Shown piece after piece: positions 48,520-57,588 of a DNA stretch of 64,000 nucleotides. Source of the stretch: Phosphoribacter sp037045055. Its GTDB lineage: Bacteria > Actinomycetota > Actinomycetes > Actinomycetales > Dermatophilaceae. Under the pieces are notes generated by a model. It saw only the letters and a list, made by a program, of their open reading frames with translations, was not told the DNA's origin and searched no databases. The translations under genes were made by a program, and so were the position numbers. The stretch lies in contig JBAOHJ010000004.1 in the NCBI GenBank assembly GCA_037045055.1, positions 1 through 64,000 of the forward strand. Reading direction: 5' to 3'. Each line of letters begins with the position of its first letter. Position 1 is the stretch's first letter.

Positions 48520-48605
48520 TCGGTGCCTCGGGGCAGGTGGCGCGCCGGCCCCGGGCCTGTGGACGAGCACAGCGGAGCGCCTGCACCTGGGCGTAGGGAT
48601 AGCCC

Positions 48606-51600
48606 ATGCCGGATGCCCGTCCCCGCGCGCTGCCGCCCGCCACCCTCACCTGGCATCTGCGCCTGCCCGGGGCCAGCGCCGCGCTGCGGCTGCGGGTGGA
48701 GATCGAGCCGCCGGTCCGGGTCGCCGACCTGCGCAGGGCGCTGCGGCGCGCCGTGCCGGGCGCTGCGCGGCATACCCCGATGACCGTCAACGGACACCGG
48801 CTCGAGGACGACGCCCTGCTGGGCCACCCCCCGCTGGTCGACGGCGCCACGCTGACCCTGGCCGGCCCCAGCGGCCCACCCCAGCCCCGCCCGCTGCTGG
48901 CCGCTCACGTGGTCGGTGGGCCCGACTCGGGCACGGTGGTCGACCTGCCGCCCGGAGAACACCGGATCGGTCGCGCCGCCGAGGCGAGCGTGCGACTCAC
49001 CGACCCGGACGTCTCCCGTCTGCACGCCGTGCTGGAGGTCTCGAGCCGGGCGGTCACCGTCCGGGATCTCCACTCCGGCAACGGGACCGAGGTGGACGGC
49101 AGTCCGGCCGGGGGCACCGCGACGACGCTGCCGATCGGCGCTCGGCTGCACGTCGGCGGGACCACCCTGGTGCTGCGCACTCCCGACGGCGTGCCTGCCG
49201 TGGTCCGCGCCGACGGACGCGGCCACCTGCTGGTCAGCCGCCAGCCCGACCTGGCCCCGGCGCCTGGGGCCGACCCCGTCGCGGTGCCCGATCCGCCGAC
49301 CGACCCGCCGCCGACCCGGCTGCCCCTGCTCGCGGCGGTGCTGCCCGCGCTGGTGTCCGGCGCCCTCGCCGTCGTCCTGCACTCCCCCACGATGCTGCTG
49401 TTCGGCCTGATGTCGCCCGTCCTGGTCCTCGGGCAGTGGCTGGCCGATCGGCGGGGCAGTCGGCGGGCGCGCCGCGAGGCCCATGCCCGGTATCGCCGTG
49501 ACCGCGCCGAGGCGATGCACCGCCTCGACACGGCGCTGGCTGCGGAGACCGCTCAGCGGCTCGCGGCCGACCCCACCCCGGCCGAGATCCTCGCCACCGC
49601 GCGCCGGCCCGGGGCCCGGCTCTGGGATCGGGAGCCGGGGCGCGACGGCGTGCGCGCCCGGGTGGGGGTGGGGGTGCTCGACGCCCGCACCGAGACGACG
49701 GGAGGGTCGCGGTCGGTATGCCGGGTCGGCCCGGTGCCCGTCCTCGTCGACCTCGGCGCGCCGGGCGGGCTGGGCATCCTCGGGCCACGGGACCGGACGC
49801 TGCGGGTGGCCCACGCCGTCGTGGGCTCGGTGGCCGCGCGGTACTCTCCCGCCGAGTTGCGGATCGTCGTCGTCCACCATCCGCACCACGCGTCGGACTG
49901 GGCCTGGGTCACGGATCTGCCGCATGCGGCCGGCGCCGACGCGATACGTGGCACGACCGGCCAGACCCCCGCCGGGCCACACCGCGATCACCCGCCGCCC
50001 GGCCTGCTCGTGGTGCTCGACGGCGCCGCCGTCGACACCGGGACAGCGCTGGCCACGGCCCTCACCGCACCGTCCGGCCACGGGTATGCCGTCGTGTCCC
50101 TGGGCTGTGCCCCGGGGCAGCTGCCCGTGCAGTGCCGCACGATCCTGGACCTGGCCACCGCCACGGCCTGCCTGCGCGCCGACGGGCGCGCGCCCGTGCC
50201 GCTCGAAGTCGACGCCGTGGCCCCCACCTGGGCGCCGCAGCTGGCCGGCGCCCTCGCCCCGCTGCGCGATGCCCGGGCCCCCGCCGACGCCTCGGACCTG
50301 CCGGCGAGCGTCTCGCTGCTGCGCCTGCTCGGGCTGCCCGACCCGACGCCGGCGGAGCTGGTCCGGCGCTGGGGCCGGCAGCCGCGCTCGACGGCGGTGC
50401 CCCTGGGCCTGGGCGAGGACGGCCCCCGTGTCGTCGACCTGGTCCGCGACGGGCCGCACGCGCTGATCGGCGGCACGACCGGCGCGGGCAAGTCCGAGCT
50501 GCTGGCGTCCCTCGTCGCCGGACTCGGGGCACTCAACCGGCCCGACGAGCTCGCCTTCGTCCTCGTCGACTACAAGGGCGGTGCGGCGTTCGGCGAGTGC
50601 GTCGACCTGCCGCACGTCGTGGGGCTGGTCACCGACCTGGACGCCTCGCTCACCGAGCGTGCGCTGGTGTCGCTGGGTGCCGAGTTGCGCCGTCGGGAGC
50701 GGGTCCTGGCCGAGCACGGGGCGCCGGATTTCACGGCCTACCATCGGGACCGGCCCTGCGGGGCCGGCGAGCTGCCACGGCTGGTCGTCGTCGTGGACGA
50801 GCTGCGGGTGTTGGCCGACGAGCTGCCCGACTTCGTGACCGGGCTGGTCCGGGTGGCCGCGCAGGGCCGTTCGCTCGGGGTGCACCTCGTCGTGGCCACG
50901 CAGCGCCCCGGCGGGGTGGTGAGCGCCGACATGCGCGCCAATCTCGGCCTGCGCGTGGCCCTGCGGGTCCGCGACGCGGTCGACTCGGTGGACCTCATCG
51001 AGACCCCGACCGCCGCCGGCCTGCCGGCCGACAGCCCCGGGCGCGCCTACCTGCGCAGTCCGGAGTCCGGCCTGCGGCTGTTGCAGACCGCCCGCATCAC
51101 CGGCCACACGCCGCCGGCGGCGCCGGTGCGAGTCACCCACGTCGACGACGTCCCGGTGGCCGCGGATCACGGTGGGCCCAGCGATCTGGCCCGCCTCGTC
51201 CGAGCCTGCCGGGCAGCCGCCCGGGACCTGGGGATCGCCCCGGTCCCCCCGCCGTGGCTGGCCCCCCTGCCCGACGTGGTCCCGGTGACCACCCGAGCCA
51301 CCGATCCCGGTGTGGTGACCCTGGGGCTGGCCGACGACCCCGCCGGCCAGCGTCAGGTCCCCCTGCTCTGGGACCCGGGCCGGCAGGGCAATCTGGCGGT
51401 GGTCGGGCGCTCCCGCAGCGGGCGGTCCACGGCCCTGCGCACCGTGGCGACGGCCCTGGCCGGTAGCCTCGCGACCACGGACCTGCTGCTGTATGCCGTC
51501 CACCTCGGGGGGCTGGCCGGCCTGCCGGCGTGGGCGCACCCCGGGGGGCTGGTGCGGGGGGACGAGCCGGCCGACGTCGAGCGGCTGCTCGAGGTCCTGC

Positions 51601-52805
51601 GCGAGGCGAGTCCGGGGTCGGGGCCGGCCTCGCCCCGGGTCCTGGTCGTCGACGACTGGGATCGTTGCCTGGCGGCCCTGGTCGCGGCCGGTCGCCCCGC
51701 GACGGCGGACGCGCTGAGCGCCCTGGCCCGGTCCGGCGGGCCGGGGGCGGTCGTCGTGGTGGCCAGCGGGCACCGATCCTTGCTGGTCGGCGCCACGGCC
51801 GGCGCGTTCCCCCGGGCCCTGGTCCTGCTGCCCGCCGACCCGGTGGACCTCGCCGTGGCGGGCCTGCCGCCGCGTTCGTATCCCGCCGACCCGCCGCCCG
51901 GGCGGGCCATCGACAGCCGCAGTGGGCTGTTCGTGCAGATCGCGACGGCCGACCCGCCCACCCGGCACGGCGACGAATCCCCCGACCCGCCCACCCGGCA
52001 CGGCCACGAATCCCCCGACCCGCCCTCCCGAGGTGGCACTGGACCCGCGCCCGCGCCGCCCGCGGCTGGGCAACCCGTCGACCCTCGGGCACCGGCACCG
52101 GGGGAGGTCGGCCGGACCCGCCCACTGCCCGCGCCCCTGCGGCCGCTGCCCGTCGACGTGTCCGTCACGGCCCTGGACGGGGCCACCGTCGCCCTCCCGG
52201 TCGGGCTGGGTGGCCGCGAGCTCGGTCCCCGAGGCTTCGACCCGGGCGCGGGCGATCGTCGCATCGCCGTCCTCGGCGATCGCTGCAGTGGCCGCACGAC
52301 GACTCTCGTCACGATGGCCCGCGCGTTGGCCCGGTCGGGTCGACCGACGGTGCTGCTGACCGGGGCGCGTCCCGCCGACCTACCCTCCGCCGTCCGGGCG
52401 CTCGGCCCCGGCGACGTCGAGGCCCTGGTGGCCCTGCGCCGCGCCCGTCCCGACCTCGCGGTGCTCGTCGAGGAGCTGCCGGGGCTCGACGAGGGCCCGA
52501 TGGCCCCGGTGCTGGCCGAGATCGAGCGGCGCCTGGACGAGGACGGCGGCGTCCTGGTCACGGCCGGCAGCGCGCGACGGGTGGTCGAGTCGGGTCTGGG
52601 GCTGGTCGCTCGGGTCGCTCGACACGGCTGCGGGCTGCTGTTGGGCCCGGGCCAGCCGGGCGACGAGCGGGCCCTGGGCCGACGCGGCATACCGGCGTGC
52701 GGGTCCACCCCCGGGCGGGCTGTGCTCGTGCGGGCCGCGGGCGCCACTGCCGTGCAGGTCGCCCGCACGGCGGGCCCACACGACGCGACTACCCGCCCAC
52801 CGTGA
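48606..52805 (+). CDS. large FHA-FtsK/SpoIIIE ATPase (EssC/EccC-like)
   Basis: The protein has 1399 residues. A ubiquitin-like N-terminal region is followed by an FHA domain (EHRIGRAAEASVRLTDPDVS, SRLHAVLEVSS, about 95-195), two membrane helices (about 237-283) and three FtsK-like ATPase modules. Module 1 has a canonical Walker A (LIGGTTGAGKSELL, about 620) and Walker B (LVVVVDELRVLADE). In modules 2 (VVGRSRSGRSTAL, about 934) and 3 (LGDRCSGRTTTL, about 1224) the Walker lysine is Arg. This is the layout of type VII secretion motor proteins. No WXG100 substrate or EccB/D gene is visible. Its 3' end overlaps the convergent quinone reductase gene by 17 bases. Confidence 0.85.
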   Translation: MPDARPRALPPATLTWHLRLPGASAALRLRVEIEPPVRVADLRRALRRAVPGAARHTPMTVNGHRLEDDALLGHPPLVDGATLTLAGPSGPPQPRPLLAAHVVGGPDSGTVVDLPPGEHRIGRAAEASVRLTDPDVSRLHAVLEVSSRAVTVRDLHSGNGTEVDGSPAGGTATTLPIGARLHVGGTTLVLRTPDGVPAVVRADGRGHLLVSRQPDLAPAPGADPVAVPDPPTDPPPTRLPLLAAVLPALVSGALAVVLHSPTMLLFGLMSPVLVLGQWLADRRGSRRARREAHARYRRDRAEAMHRLDTALAAETAQRLAADPTPAEILATARRPGARLWDREPGRDGVRARVGVGVLDARTETTGGSRSVCRVGPVPVLVDLGAPGGLGILGPRDRTLRVAHAVVGSVAARYSPAELRIVVVHHPHHASDWAWVTDLPHAAGADAIRGTTGQTPAGPHRDHPPPGLLVVLDGAAVDTGTALATALTAPSGHGYAVVSLGCAPGQLPVQCRTILDLATATACLRADGRAPVPLEVDAVAPTWAPQLAGALAPLRDARAPADASDLPASVSLLRLLGLPDPTPAELVRRWGRQPRSTAVPLGLGEDGPRVVDLVRDGPHALIGGTTGAGKSELLASLVAGLGALNRPDELAFVLVDYKGGAAFGECVDLPHVVGLVTDLDASLTERALVSLGAELRRRERVLAEHGAPDFTAYHRDRPCGAGELPRLVVVVDELRVLADELPDFVTGLVRVAAQGRSLGVHLVVATQRPGGVVSADMRANLGLRVALRVRDAVDSVDLIETPTAAGLPADSPGRAYLRSPESGLRLLQTARITGHTPPAAPVRVTHVDDVPVAADHGGPSDLARLVRACRAAARDLGIAPVPPPWLAPLPDVVPVTTRATDPGVVTLGLADDPAGQRQVPLLWDPGRQGNLAVVGRSRSGRSTALRTVATALAGSLATTDLLLYAVHLGGLAGLPAWAHPGGLVRGDEPADVERLLEVLREASPGSGPASPRVLVVDDWDRCLAALVAAGRPATADALSALARSGGPGAVVVVASGHRSLLVGATAGAFPRALVLLPADPVDLAVAGLPPRSYPADPPPGRAIDSRSGLFVQIATADPPTRHGDESPDPPTRHGHESPDPPSRGGTGPAPAPPAAGQPVDPRAPAPGEVGRTRPLPAPLRPLPVDVSVTALDGATVALPVGLGGRELGPRGFDPGAGDRRIAVLGDRCSGRTTTLVTMARALARSGRPTVLLTGARPADLPSAVRALGPGDVEALVALRRARPDLAVLVEELPGLDEGPMAPVLAEIERRLDEDGGVLVTAGSARRVVESGLGLVARVARHGCGLLLGPGQPGDERALGRRGIPACGSTPGRAVLVRAAGATAVQVARTAGPHDATTRPP
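51951..52037 (+). repeat. 33-nt tandem repeat between ATPase modules 2 and 3
   Basis: Two 33-base units (51951-51983, 51984-52016) and a diverged third encode DPPTRHGDESP-type repeats in a linker of the EssC-like protein. Confidence 0.85.
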
Positions 52806-53763
52806 AGACGACCTTGCCGAACAGCTCGCCCGCGGCCATCCTCTCGAAGCCGGCCCGGGCGTCGCGCAACGGCAGCACCGAGTCGATCGCCGGCTCGATC
52901 CCCCGCTGCGCCACGAACCGGGCGAGCCGCTCCAGCTCCGCGCGCGAGCCCATCGTCGAGCCGACGACGCGCAGCTGGGTGAAGAAGATCCGGGTCAGCT
53001 CGGCCTTGGGCGGGGCGTCGCCCGAGGTCGCCCCGGAGATGACGATGGTGCCCCCGGGGCGCAGCGAGGCCACCGAGTGCGACCAGGTCGCCGCCCCGAC
53101 CGTCTCCATCACCGCGTCCACCTTGGCCGGCAGGCGCTCGCCCGAGGCGAACGCCCGCTGCGCCCCGAGCCGCAGGGCGTGCTCGCCCTTGGCCGGGTCG
53201 CGGGAGGTCACCCACACGCGGTACCCCGCCGCCGCCCCGAGCTGCACGAGAGCGGTGGCGACGCCGCCGCCGGCACCCTGGACGAGCACGCTCGCCCCGG
53301 GGGTGAGACCGGAGTTGGCGAACAGCATCCGGTATGCCGTGAGCCAGGCCGTCGACAGGCACGCCGCGGTCTCCCACGCCATCCCCTCGGGTTTGGGCAC
53401 CACGTTGCGCGACGGCACGGCCACCCGCTCGGCGAGGGTGCCGTCGTGGACCTCCGAGAGCAGGCTGCGCCTGGGGTCGAGGGTCTCGTCACCGACCCAG
53501 CCCTCGGAGGCGACGACGGCGTGGACGATGACCTCGTTGCCGGCCTCGTCGACCCCGGCCCCGTCGCAGCCGAGGATCATCGGCAACCGATCGGCCGGCA
53601 GACCGACGCCCTTGAGCGACCACAGGTCGTGGTGGTTCAGGCCCGCGGTCCGCAGCGTCACGGTCGTCCAGCCGGGTCGCGGCGCGGGATCGGGACGGTC
53701 CCCGACGACCAGTCCGGCGAGCGGGTCGGTGGTGCTCTGGCTGGCGGCGTACACGGCGAGCAT
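52789..53763 (-). CDS. zinc-type alcohol dehydrogenase / quinone oxidoreductase family protein
   Basis: The protein has 324 residues from ATG 53763; GTG 53772 adds three residues. The MDR fold is visible in TVTLRTAGLNHHDLWSLKGV, ILGCDGAGVDEAGNEVI, and the nucleotide-binding ASVLVQGAGGGVATALVQLG. The cofactor is probably NADPH, as in the quinone-reductase branch. Zn-ligand cysteines are mostly missing. It is a stand-alone gene; its end overlaps the convergent ATPase gene. Confidence 0.9.
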   Translation of the reverse strand: MLAVYAASQSTTDPLAGLVVGDRPDPAPRPGWTTVTLRTAGLNHHDLWSLKGVGLPADRLPMILGCDGAGVDEAGNEVIVHAVVASEGWVGDETLDPRRSLLSEVHDGTLAERVAVPSRNVVPKPEGMAWETAACLSTAWLTAYRMLFANSGLTPGASVLVQGAGGGVATALVQLGAAAGYRVWVTSRDPAKGEHALRLGAQRAFASGERLPAKVDAVMETVGAATWSHSVASLRPGGTIVISGATSGDAPPKAELTRIFFTQLRVVGSTMGSRAELERLARFVAQRGIEPAIDSVLPLRDARAGFERMAAGELFGKVVFTVGG

Positions 53764-53904
53764 GTCCGTCACTGTATGCCGCCTCCGCCGCCCCGACCTG
53801 GCGCGGGCGTGCTCGGACCCGCCGACCGCGCGGCAAGGCCCGCTCGGCGCGGGCAGGTCACAGTTCGGCAACGCGACCTCGCCGGGCAGTGCGGGCTACT
53901 CGAC

Positions 53905-53916
53905 GGTAGCGCTACC
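53905..53916. promoter_or_regulatory. 12-bp perfect palindrome upstream of livF
   Basis: GGTAGCGCTACC lies 101 bases before the livF start and 141 bases before the divergent quinone reductase start. A perfect 12-base palindrome in a divergent promoter region is a plausible repressor site. No regulator gene is adjacent except the SARP gene at the far end of the operon. Confidence 0.45.
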
Positions 53917-54017
53917 TTCGGGGCACCGTGCGCAACGGCGGGGGCCAGGGTCGCTCTCCCGCGGGTGCGCATCCATGCCGAAGGCGACCGGATCCACCCT
54001 CGGGCACGGAGGCGACG

Positions 54018-54803
54018 ATGGCCCTCGCGGTCCACAACCTCGAGGTCGTCTACGACGACGTCATGCTGGCGCTGCGCGGCGCCAGCCTCACCGTCGAGCC
54101 CGACCGGATCGTCGCGCTGCTCGGCGCCAACGGCGCCGGCAAGACCACCCTGCTGCGCGCCGTGACCGGTCTGCTGCACGTGCACCGGGGCTCGATCACC
54201 AGGGGCCACGTCACCGTGGACGGGCGCCGTCTGAACACCGCCAAGGCGGCCGAGGTGGTCCGGGCCGGAGTCGGCCAGGTCATGGAGGGACGCCGGGTCT
54301 TCGTCGAGCTCACCGTCGAGGACAACCTGCGGGTCGGCGCGCACACCCGCCGCGCCGAGGGCCTGACGGAGCGCTACGAGCGCATCTACGCGATGTTCCC
54401 GGTGCTCGCCGACCGCCGCCGGGCCTTCGCCGGGTACCTGTCCGGCGGGGAGCAGCAGATGCTGGCGATCGGGCGGGCGCTGATGTCCGAGCCGGCCTAC
54501 CTGCTGCTGGACGAGCCGAGCCTGGGCCTGGCGCCCAAGGTCGTCGAGCAGATCCGCGACCTGGTCGTGCAGGTCAACGAGGCCGGCACCGGGATCCTGC
54601 TCATCGAGCAGAACGCCGCGATGGCCCTGTCCATCGCGCACCACGGCTACGTCATGGAGCACGGCGTCACCGTCATGGACGGGCCCGCGGACAAGTTGCG
54701 CGCCGACGAGGACGTCCAGGAGTTCTACCTCGGGGTCCGCACCGACGGGCGCTCGCTGCGCGAGGTCAAGCACTACAAGCGCCGCAAGCGGTGGCTGTCG
54801 TGA
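54018..54803 (+). CDS. livF: branched-chain-type ABC transporter ATPase LivF
   Basis: The protein has 261 residues from ATG 54018, with GGAGG upstream. It carries Walker A LLGANGAGKTTLLRAVTG, LivF-type Q-loop MEGRRVFVELTVEDNLRVG, signature YLSGGEQQMLAIGRAL, Walker B LLLDEPSLGLAP and LLIEQNAAMALSIAHHGYVM. LivF-family ATPases serve amino acid or other carboxylate uptake. The tail is longer and basic (REVKHYKRRKRWLS). It is first in a six-gene operon, coupled to livG by GTGA. Confidence 0.93.
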   Translation: MALAVHNLEVVYDDVMLALRGASLTVEPDRIVALLGANGAGKTTLLRAVTGLLHVHRGSITRGHVTVDGRRLNTAKAAEVVRAGVGQVMEGRRVFVELTVEDNLRVGAHTRRAEGLTERYERIYAMFPVLADRRRAFAGYLSGGEQQMLAIGRALMSEPAYLLLDEPSLGLAPKVVEQIRDLVVQVNEAGTGILLIEQNAAMALSIAHHGYVMEHGVTVMDGPADKLRADEDVQEFYLGVRTDGRSLREVKHYKRRKRWLS

Positions 54804-55624
54804 GCGGCCCACCGCTGCTGGCGGCCCGCGACCTGGTGCTCTCGTTCGGCGGCAACACCGTGCTGGACCGGGTCGGTTTCGAGGTCTACGAGGGCGAGCT
54901 GCTCGCCCTCATCGGGCCCAACGGCGCCGGCAAGACCTCGACGTTCAACTGCATCTGCGGGGTCTACCGCCCCGCCTCGGGGTCGCTCACCTTGCGCGGC
55001 GAGTCGCTGCTGGGCCTACGCCCCGACCGGATCGCCGCCCGCGGCGTGGCCCGCACCTTCCAGAACATCGAGCTGTTCGAGGGCCTCACCGTGCTGGAGA
55101 ACCTCCTGCTCGGCCGCCATCAGGGCATCCACGCCCCGTGGTGGGCGGCGATGGCCTGGCTGCCGATGGCGAGCCGAGCCGAGTATGCCGCGCGCCGCCG
55201 GGTCGAGGACATCGTCGACTTCCTCGACCTGGCCGCGGTGCGCAGGATGCCGGTGGGCGTCCTCCCCTACGGGGTGAAGAAGCGGGTCGAGCTGGGCCGG
55301 GCCCTGGCCATGGACCCGGATCTGCTGTTGCTGGACGAGCCGGTCGCGGGGATGAACGCCGAGGAGACCGAGGACATGGCCCGGTTCATCCTCGACATCC
55401 GCACCGAGCTGGCCGTGTCCATCGTCATGGTGGAGCACGACATGCGCCTGGTCATGGATCTCGCCGACCGCGTCATGGTCGTCGACTTCGGCCGGCGGAT
55501 CGCCCTGGACACCCCCGAGCGGGTGCAACGCGACCCCGCCGTGATCGCCGCCTACCTCGGCGGCGCCAGCGCCGACGTCGTCGCCGACGTCACCGGCCCG
55601 GCCGACCCGACGGTGCCCCGGTGA
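54800..55624 (+). CDS. livG: branched-chain-type ABC transporter ATPase LivG
   Basis: The protein has 274 residues from GTG 54800. It carries Walker A LIGPNGAGKTSTFNCICGVY, RTFQNIELFEGLTVLENLLL, LPYGVKKRVELGRALAMDPD (signature region, with the Ser of LSGG replaced as YG), LLLDEPVAGMNAEETEDMA and MVEHDMRLVMDLADRVMVVD. The insert HAPWWAAMAWLPMASRAEYA is LivG-like. It pairs with LivF, and its stop is GTGA-coupled to the acyl-CoA ligase gene. Confidence 0.93.
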   Translation: MSGPPLLAARDLVLSFGGNTVLDRVGFEVYEGELLALIGPNGAGKTSTFNCICGVYRPASGSLTLRGESLLGLRPDRIAARGVARTFQNIELFEGLTVLENLLLGRHQGIHAPWWAAMAWLPMASRAEYAARRRVEDIVDFLDLAAVRRMPVGVLPYGVKKRVELGRALAMDPDLLLLDEPVAGMNAEETEDMARFILDIRTELAVSIVMVEHDMRLVMDLADRVMVVDFGRRIALDTPERVQRDPAVIAAYLGGASADVVADVTGPADPTVPR

Positions 55625-57588
55625 GTCCCGCAGACTCCGGCGCGCCGTCCGCCCCGGCCCCCGACACCCCGTCCGCCCCGGCCCCCGACACGCCGTCCGC
55701 CCCGGCCCCCGACACGCCCGTCGTGCGCCATCTCATCGACCTGCTGCGCACCGCCGCGGCCGAAGACGGCGACCGGGTCGCCTTGCGGGTCAAGCGCTTC
55801 GGGCTGTGGACCAACGTCACCTGGGCCGACTACCTGGTCAACGTCGAGAACCTCGCCCACGGTTTCGCGGCGTTGGGCGTGCTCGCCGGCGACCGGGTCG
55901 CCGTCCAGTCGGAGAACCGCCCCGAGTGGCTGTACGCCGACCTCGCGGCCAACGCGCTGCGCGCCGCCGTGGTCGGGATCTACCCCACCAACCCGGTCGC
56001 CGAGATCGAGTACCTGCTGACCGACTCCGCCGCCCGGGTGCTCGTCGCCGAGGACCAGGAGCAGGTGGACAAGGCCCTGGAGGTGATCGACCGGATCCCG
56101 ACCCTGGAGTGGGTGGTGTACCTCGACGCGCGCGGCCTCACCGACAGTGTCGCCCACGAGCGGCTCATCTCCCTGGACGAGCTCATCCGCCGCGGTCGCG
56201 CCCACCGCGAGCGCGACCCGGGGCTGTTCGACCGCGTCGACGCGGGCCGGTGCCCCGACGACCTGGTCACCCTCATCTACACCTCGGGCACGACCGGACC
56301 ACCGAAAGGAGCGATGCTCTCGGCGCGCAACGTCTCCTTCGGTGCCGCGACGTTCGGCGGCCGGGGCGGGCTGTTCGGCGCCGGTGGCCTGCGCTCCGAC
56401 GACGTCCTGGTGTCCTACCTGCCGCTGTCGCACGTCGTCGAGCGCACCATCACGACCTGGTGCGGTCTGGCCAACCGGACCGTGGTCCATTTCGCCGAGT
56501 CCATCGACACGGTGGTCGCCGACCTCGCCGAGGTCCAGCCCACCGTCCTGTTCGCGGTGCCGCGGATCTGGGAGAAGATCCAGGCCGGCGTGGCCATCAA
56601 GGTGGCCAACGCGACGTGGGCCAAGCGCACGGCATACCGGCTCGCCTCGGCGCTGGGCGCCCGGGTGGCGAGGCAGCGAGCCCGGGACGGCGGGCGGCTG
56701 TCCGTCGGATCGACCCTGCCGGCCGCGCTGGCCTGGCTGCTCGTGCACCGCACGCTGCGTCGGCACCTCGGCCTGGCGCGGGTCCGGCACGCGGTGTCCG
56801 GGGCCGCCCCCATCGCCACGGACGTGCTGATGTTCTTCCTCGGGATGGGGGTGGTCATCCACGAGGGCTACGGGATGACCGAGAACACCGCGTGCGCGAC
56901 GGCCAACCGCCAGGGCGCGGTGAAGATCGGCACCGTCGGGCAGGTGCAGCCGGGCACCGAGCTACGTCTGGACGAGCGCACCGGCGAGGTGCTCACCCGG
57001 CATCCGGCCAACTTCGTCGGCTACTGGGGCAAGCCCGACGCGACCGCCGAGGTGCTCGACACCGACGGGTGGCTGCACACCGGCGACGTCGGCGAGTGGG
57101 TCGACGGCACGCATCTGCGGATCGTCGACCGGATCAAGGACATCATCATCACCGCCGGCGGCAAGAACATCTCCCCCAGCGAGATCGAGAACGCCCTCAA
57201 GGCCTCGCCCTTCGTGCGCGAGGCCGTGGTCATCGGCGACCGCCGGCCCTACCTCACCGCCCTCGTCGGCATCGAGTTCGACACCGTGGCGGACTGGGCC
57301 GCACGCCACCGGGTCGAGTACACCACCTACCGCGACCTGTCCTGCAAGCCCGAGACCGTGGAGCTGGTGGCCCGGGTGGTCAAGGACGTCAACGCGCGGT
57401 TCGCCCGGGTGGAGGCGGTGCGCAAGTTCCGCATGCTGCACAAGGAGCTCGACCACGAGGACGGCGAGCTCACCGCGACCCAGAAGCTCAAACGGGGGCC
57501 GTTCGAGGCCACCGTCCCGCACCTGGTGGCGGACATGTACGCCGGGCGCAGCGAGTACGCCGGCGCGGACCTCGGGAGGGCTGGATGA
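55621..57588 (+). CDS. long-chain acyl-CoA ligase (AMP-forming) embedded in the liv operon
   Basis: The protein has 655 residues from GTG 55621. An N-terminal low-complexity 24-base repeat (SAPAPDTP three times) precedes the adenylating domain: LIYTSGTTGPPKGAMLSARN (P-loop), YGMTENTACATANRQG, GYWGKPDATAEVLDTDGWLH then TGDVGEW, and DRIKDIIITAGGKNISPSEI at the hinge. It resembles FadD15/long-chain acyl-CoA synthetases. It is coupled to livG by GTGA and to livH by ATGA. A ligase inside a branched-chain-type importer suggests the system imports and activates a carboxylate (inference). Confidence 0.92.
   Translation: MSPADSGAPSAPAPDTPSAPAPDTPSAPAPDTPVVRHLIDLLRTAAAEDGDRVALRVKRFGLWTNVTWADYLVNVENLAHGFAALGVLAGDRVAVQSENRPEWLYADLAANALRAAVVGIYPTNPVAEIEYLLTDSAARVLVAEDQEQVDKALEVIDRIPTLEWVVYLDARGLTDSVAHERLISLDELIRRGRAHRERDPGLFDRVDAGRCPDDLVTLIYTSGTTGPPKGAMLSARNVSFGAATFGGRGGLFGAGGLRSDDVLVSYLPLSHVVERTITTWCGLANRTVVHFAESIDTVVADLAEVQPTVLFAVPRIWEKIQAGVAIKVANATWAKRTAYRLASALGARVARQRARDGGRLSVGSTLPAALAWLLVHRTLRRHLGLARVRHAVSGAAPIATDVLMFFLGMGVVIHEGYGMTENTACATANRQGAVKIGTVGQVQPGTELRLDERTGEVLTRHPANFVGYWGKPDATAEVLDTDGWLHTGDVGEWVDGTHLRIVDRIKDIIITAGGKNISPSEIENALKASPFVREAVVIGDRRPYLTALVGIEFDTVADWAARHRVEYTTYRDLSCKPETVELVARVVKDVNARFARVEAVRKFRMLHKELDHEDGELTATQKLKRGPFEATVPHLVADMYAGRSEYAGADLGRAG
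55645..55716 (+). repeat. 3 x 24-nt in-frame repeat at the start of the acyl-CoA ligase gene
   Basis: Units 55645-55668, 55669-55692 and 55693-55716 are identical except for one base; each encodes PSAPAPDT. Confidence 0.9.

Noticed and set aside
48489..52073. Very long minus-strand open frame (about 1190 codons) opposite the EssC-like gene
   Set aside because: High GC keeps complementary frames open; the plus strand has clear FHA and ATPase motifs and the minus reading is low-complexity Arg/Gly/Gln sequence.
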